Shown here piece after piece: positions 62,302-64,000 of a stretch of 64,000 nucleotides of DNA (its first letter is position 1; every line of letters starts with the position of its first letter). Position numbers and translations under genes: made by a program. The stretch covers positions 124,001 through 188,000 of the forward strand of contig DAIRGA010000002.1 in assembly GCA_036794825.1 (NCBI GenBank), read 5' to 3'. The notes under the pieces were generated by a model. That model was not told the DNA's origin. It ran no database searches and saw only the letters and a list, made by a program, of their open reading frames with translations. Origin of the DNA: RZYY01 sp036794825 (GTDB taxonomy: Bacteria; Bacteroidota; Bacteroidia; Bacteroidales; 4484-276).

Positions 62302-64000
62302 TCAGGGAAAGGTTATTGTGCCCGATGCGGACATTTTTACAAAGTAAGCTTTACCGGGCTGCAACGATCCAATCGTATTAATGCTGTAAGCAGGCCAGAA
62401 AATGTTTGTCCCGGCAGCGTCTTTCACAATGATAAGATTGCTGGCAACATTGGCGAACAATTCAACGGCAGCAACCGGCTGGCTGCTAATTACAGGTATT
62501 AGATTCCATCCCTCATTGAGTACTAAAGTTTTATTTTCCTCTGCAAATCCGGATAACGAGAGCGTGACATCGTTGGCTACTTTGACCTGATAAGCCGACT
62601 GGCTCTGCCAGGCTCCAATCGTGTTGGCGCCAGCGGCGGGATAGTAAAACCCTGACATCGTTTGAATTATAACGAGCTCGGGTAGTATGTCGCTCAGCAA
62701 CTCTTCAATATCAATATTATTGGGCATTAGATAACTCGAAAGTCCGCTCCAGCCAGCGGGGATAGATATGTTGTGAAGTTGGGGGCATGCACCGCAAAGA
62801 TTGAAGCATACCACATCGAGATTTACGGATTCAAACGGAACAGTGAGGAATCTTTTTAACCCACCAAAACCATCATCTACTCCGCATTCTACCGGCACAT
62901 TTTCAACACCGGCGTCAAAAGTATTTCCATTAATGTAACGGTAAGTCTGGTAAGATCCTGCCGGCAAGGTTATTTCAACGCTGTAAATTCCATCTCCAAT
63001 GTAATTCATCGGAGTGGCTTCGGGATTCCAGTTCTGAAAATCTCCAACCAGGTGCACGCCATTTGGCGAAACTTCCTGCTGCGACATATCCACGCTGAAC
63101 ATTACCTGCACCAGGATGGGGCATGCGCCGCAGCCTGAAAAACAGACAATATCCAAAACCACACCACCTGCAGGCACAGTCAGAAAACGGTTGCTGTTGA
63201 CATTACATGCTTCGGGTACAATTTCAGCTTCCAGCCAGGTTGTTCCGTTTATAAATTTATACTCGTGGTAAGTACCTTCGAGCAACAAGGTTGTGTAGGT
63301 GTAGATATTGTTGCCGATGTGAGTCATTTGGCTGTCGCTGGTTGACCATCCCTGGAAGCTACCGGCAATATGAACGCCTTCAGGAGATACAACCTCGTTG
63401 GTCATATCCACCTGGAAAGTAACTTCGACTTCCAAAGGAACTATACAACCTTCGCAGGAGCCAAAACAAACTTCGTCAAGAATTACATCCTCCTGAGGAA
63501 CCGTGAGAAACCGGTTAAAACCACCGTAAGTATCGTCTACACCGCAGACTTCAGGGACTGACTCAGCCACGCTGAAAGATATCCCGTTGATAAACTTGTA
63601 TTCGATGTATTGATTTGCCGGAAATACTATCGTTACCTCATAAATTCCATTTCCTACATCGGTCATTGGCGTTGATTCAGCATTCCAGCCCTGGAATGAG
63701 CCTGCAATGTGAACACCGTCCGCAGAAACAGTCTCATTGGTCATATCTACTCTGAAAGTAACATTAACGGGTGTACAGGGATCGCATTCACTAAAGCATA
63801 CCTGCGGAACTGTCAGATCGAAGCCTGGTACAGTCATCGTTCGCCAGTAACCCCCAGTAAAGGGAGACCCAACCCGGCATTCCTGGGGTATTTGCTCATA
63901 AGTTCCTGGCAAGCTGATGCCATTGGAAAACTTATAGTTCACCACCTGGTTTTCAGCAAATGGCAGTGTAACGGAGTAAATATTGTTTCCAATATGCTCC
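62302..64000 (-). CDS. Repeat protein with starch-binding-like domains and GW module, N-terminus beyond window
   Basis: The frame is open to the window edge, so only the last 565 codons are seen. Three full units of about 125 aa and a fourth partial one carry VTFxVDMTNExVSxxGVHIA, then GSFQGWN and NGIYxVTxxFPA. The YKFINGxxF strand and a Cys-rich end (VPEVCGVDD, RFLTVP, VCFxxCxxC) complete each unit. The fold resembles CBM20/CBM48-type domains. The C-terminal 150 aa form the GW module (GWSGLSSYLMPN, LNEGWNLIPVI, IFWPAYSINTIG and PGKAYFVK). The protein stops right there, without the T9SS tail that follows this module in two other proteins. Probably secreted, binding carbohydrate or protein. 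Confidence 0.88.
   Translation of the reverse strand, partial: EHIGNNIYSVTLPFAENQVVNYKFSNGISLPGTYEQIPQECRVGSPFTGGYWRTMTVPGFDLTVPQVCFSECDPCTPVNVTFRVDMTNETVSADGVHIAGSFQGWNAESTPMTDVGNGIYEVTIVFPANQYIEYKFINGISFSVAESVPEVCGVDDTYGGFNRFLTVPQEDVILDEVCFGSCEGCIVPLEVEVTFQVDMTNEVVSPEGVHIAGSFQGWSTSDSQMTHIGNNIYTYTTLLLEGTYHEYKFINGTTWLEAEIVPEACNVNSNRFLTVPAGGVVLDIVCFSGCGACPILVQVMFSVDMSQQEVSPNGVHLVGDFQNWNPEATPMNYIGDGIYSVEITLPAGSYQTYRYINGNTFDAGVENVPVECGVDDGFGGLKRFLTVPFESVNLDVVCFNLCGACPQLHNISIPAGWSGLSSYLMPNNIDIEELLSDILPELVIIQTMSGFYYPAAGANTIGAWQSQSAYQVKVANDVTLSLSGFAEENKTLVLNEGWNLIPVISSQPVAAVELFANVASNLIIVKDAAGTNIFWPAYSINTIGSLQPGKAYFVKMSASGTITFP

Noticed and set aside
1..64000. tRNA, rRNA or riboswitch genes
   Set aside because: I looked for cloverleaf-like segments with GTTCGA arms and for conserved rRNA strings in the intergenic regions and saw none. 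A dedicated tRNAscan or Rfam search could still find one that I missed.

Overview
The window looks like a contig from a Bacteroidetes genome, probably Bacteroidales or a near relative, and probably metagenome-assembled because it carries a 100-N scaffold gap. Evidence for the group: at least five secreted proteins end in a type IX secretion (T9SS) type A sorting domain (an NPxxG-like motif, then a short beta-rich tail ending in basic residues); there are two gingipain-like C25 peptidases in tandem; several starts are preceded by the Bacteroidetes -7 box TAnnTTTG; and the E1 alpha and beta parts of a 2-oxoacid dehydrogenase are fused. No rRNA, tRNA or CRISPR array was seen.

Layout. 1-5.2 kb: end of an ldcA-like/yraN pair, then a divergent cluster of sodium/solute symporter, sugar nucleotidyltransferase and sugar kinase that reads as amino-sugar salvage. 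5.2-11.8 kb: two secreted proteins, one a giant repeat protein interrupted by the gap. 12-17.5 kb: ClC transporter, YyaL-like protein, and an ECF sigma/anti-sigma/Spy-like trio. 17.6-27.8 kb: fused E1, PIF1-like helicase with a RecQ-type HTH, FG-GAP T9SS protein, DUF454 protein, an unknown protein and a COG2509 flavoprotein. 27.9-36.1 kb: two C25 peptidases. 36.3-43.8 kb: rbfA, methyltransferase and LolC/E-like permease on the minus strand, then an MsbA-like exporter and a receiver-PPDK_N fusion on the plus strand. 43.9-49.8 kb: a three-gene secreted operon (subtilase, fibre-like protein, T9SS protein). 50.3-57.3 kb: a type I restriction-modification operon with fused HsdM-HsdS and an embedded DUF4062/ATPase gene, followed by a truncated frameshifted gene and an IS3-family remnant. 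58.1-61.5 kb: TPR histidine kinase and a LuxR-type response regulator. 62.3-64 kb: the C-terminal part of a repeat protein running off the window.

The most interesting signals are these. (1) The subtilase operon and the response-regulator gene share an almost unique two-box promoter: a 21-bp identical block and a 10-bp block with exactly 20 bp between them. (2) The restriction operon has unusual architecture, including in-frame 12-bp tandem repeats and a G-rich mini-repeat in the HsdM-HsdS linker. (3) A LolC/E-type permease has its conserved N-terminus encoded upstream of any ATG/GTG/TTG. (4) Two protein modules recur in several secreted proteins of the window.
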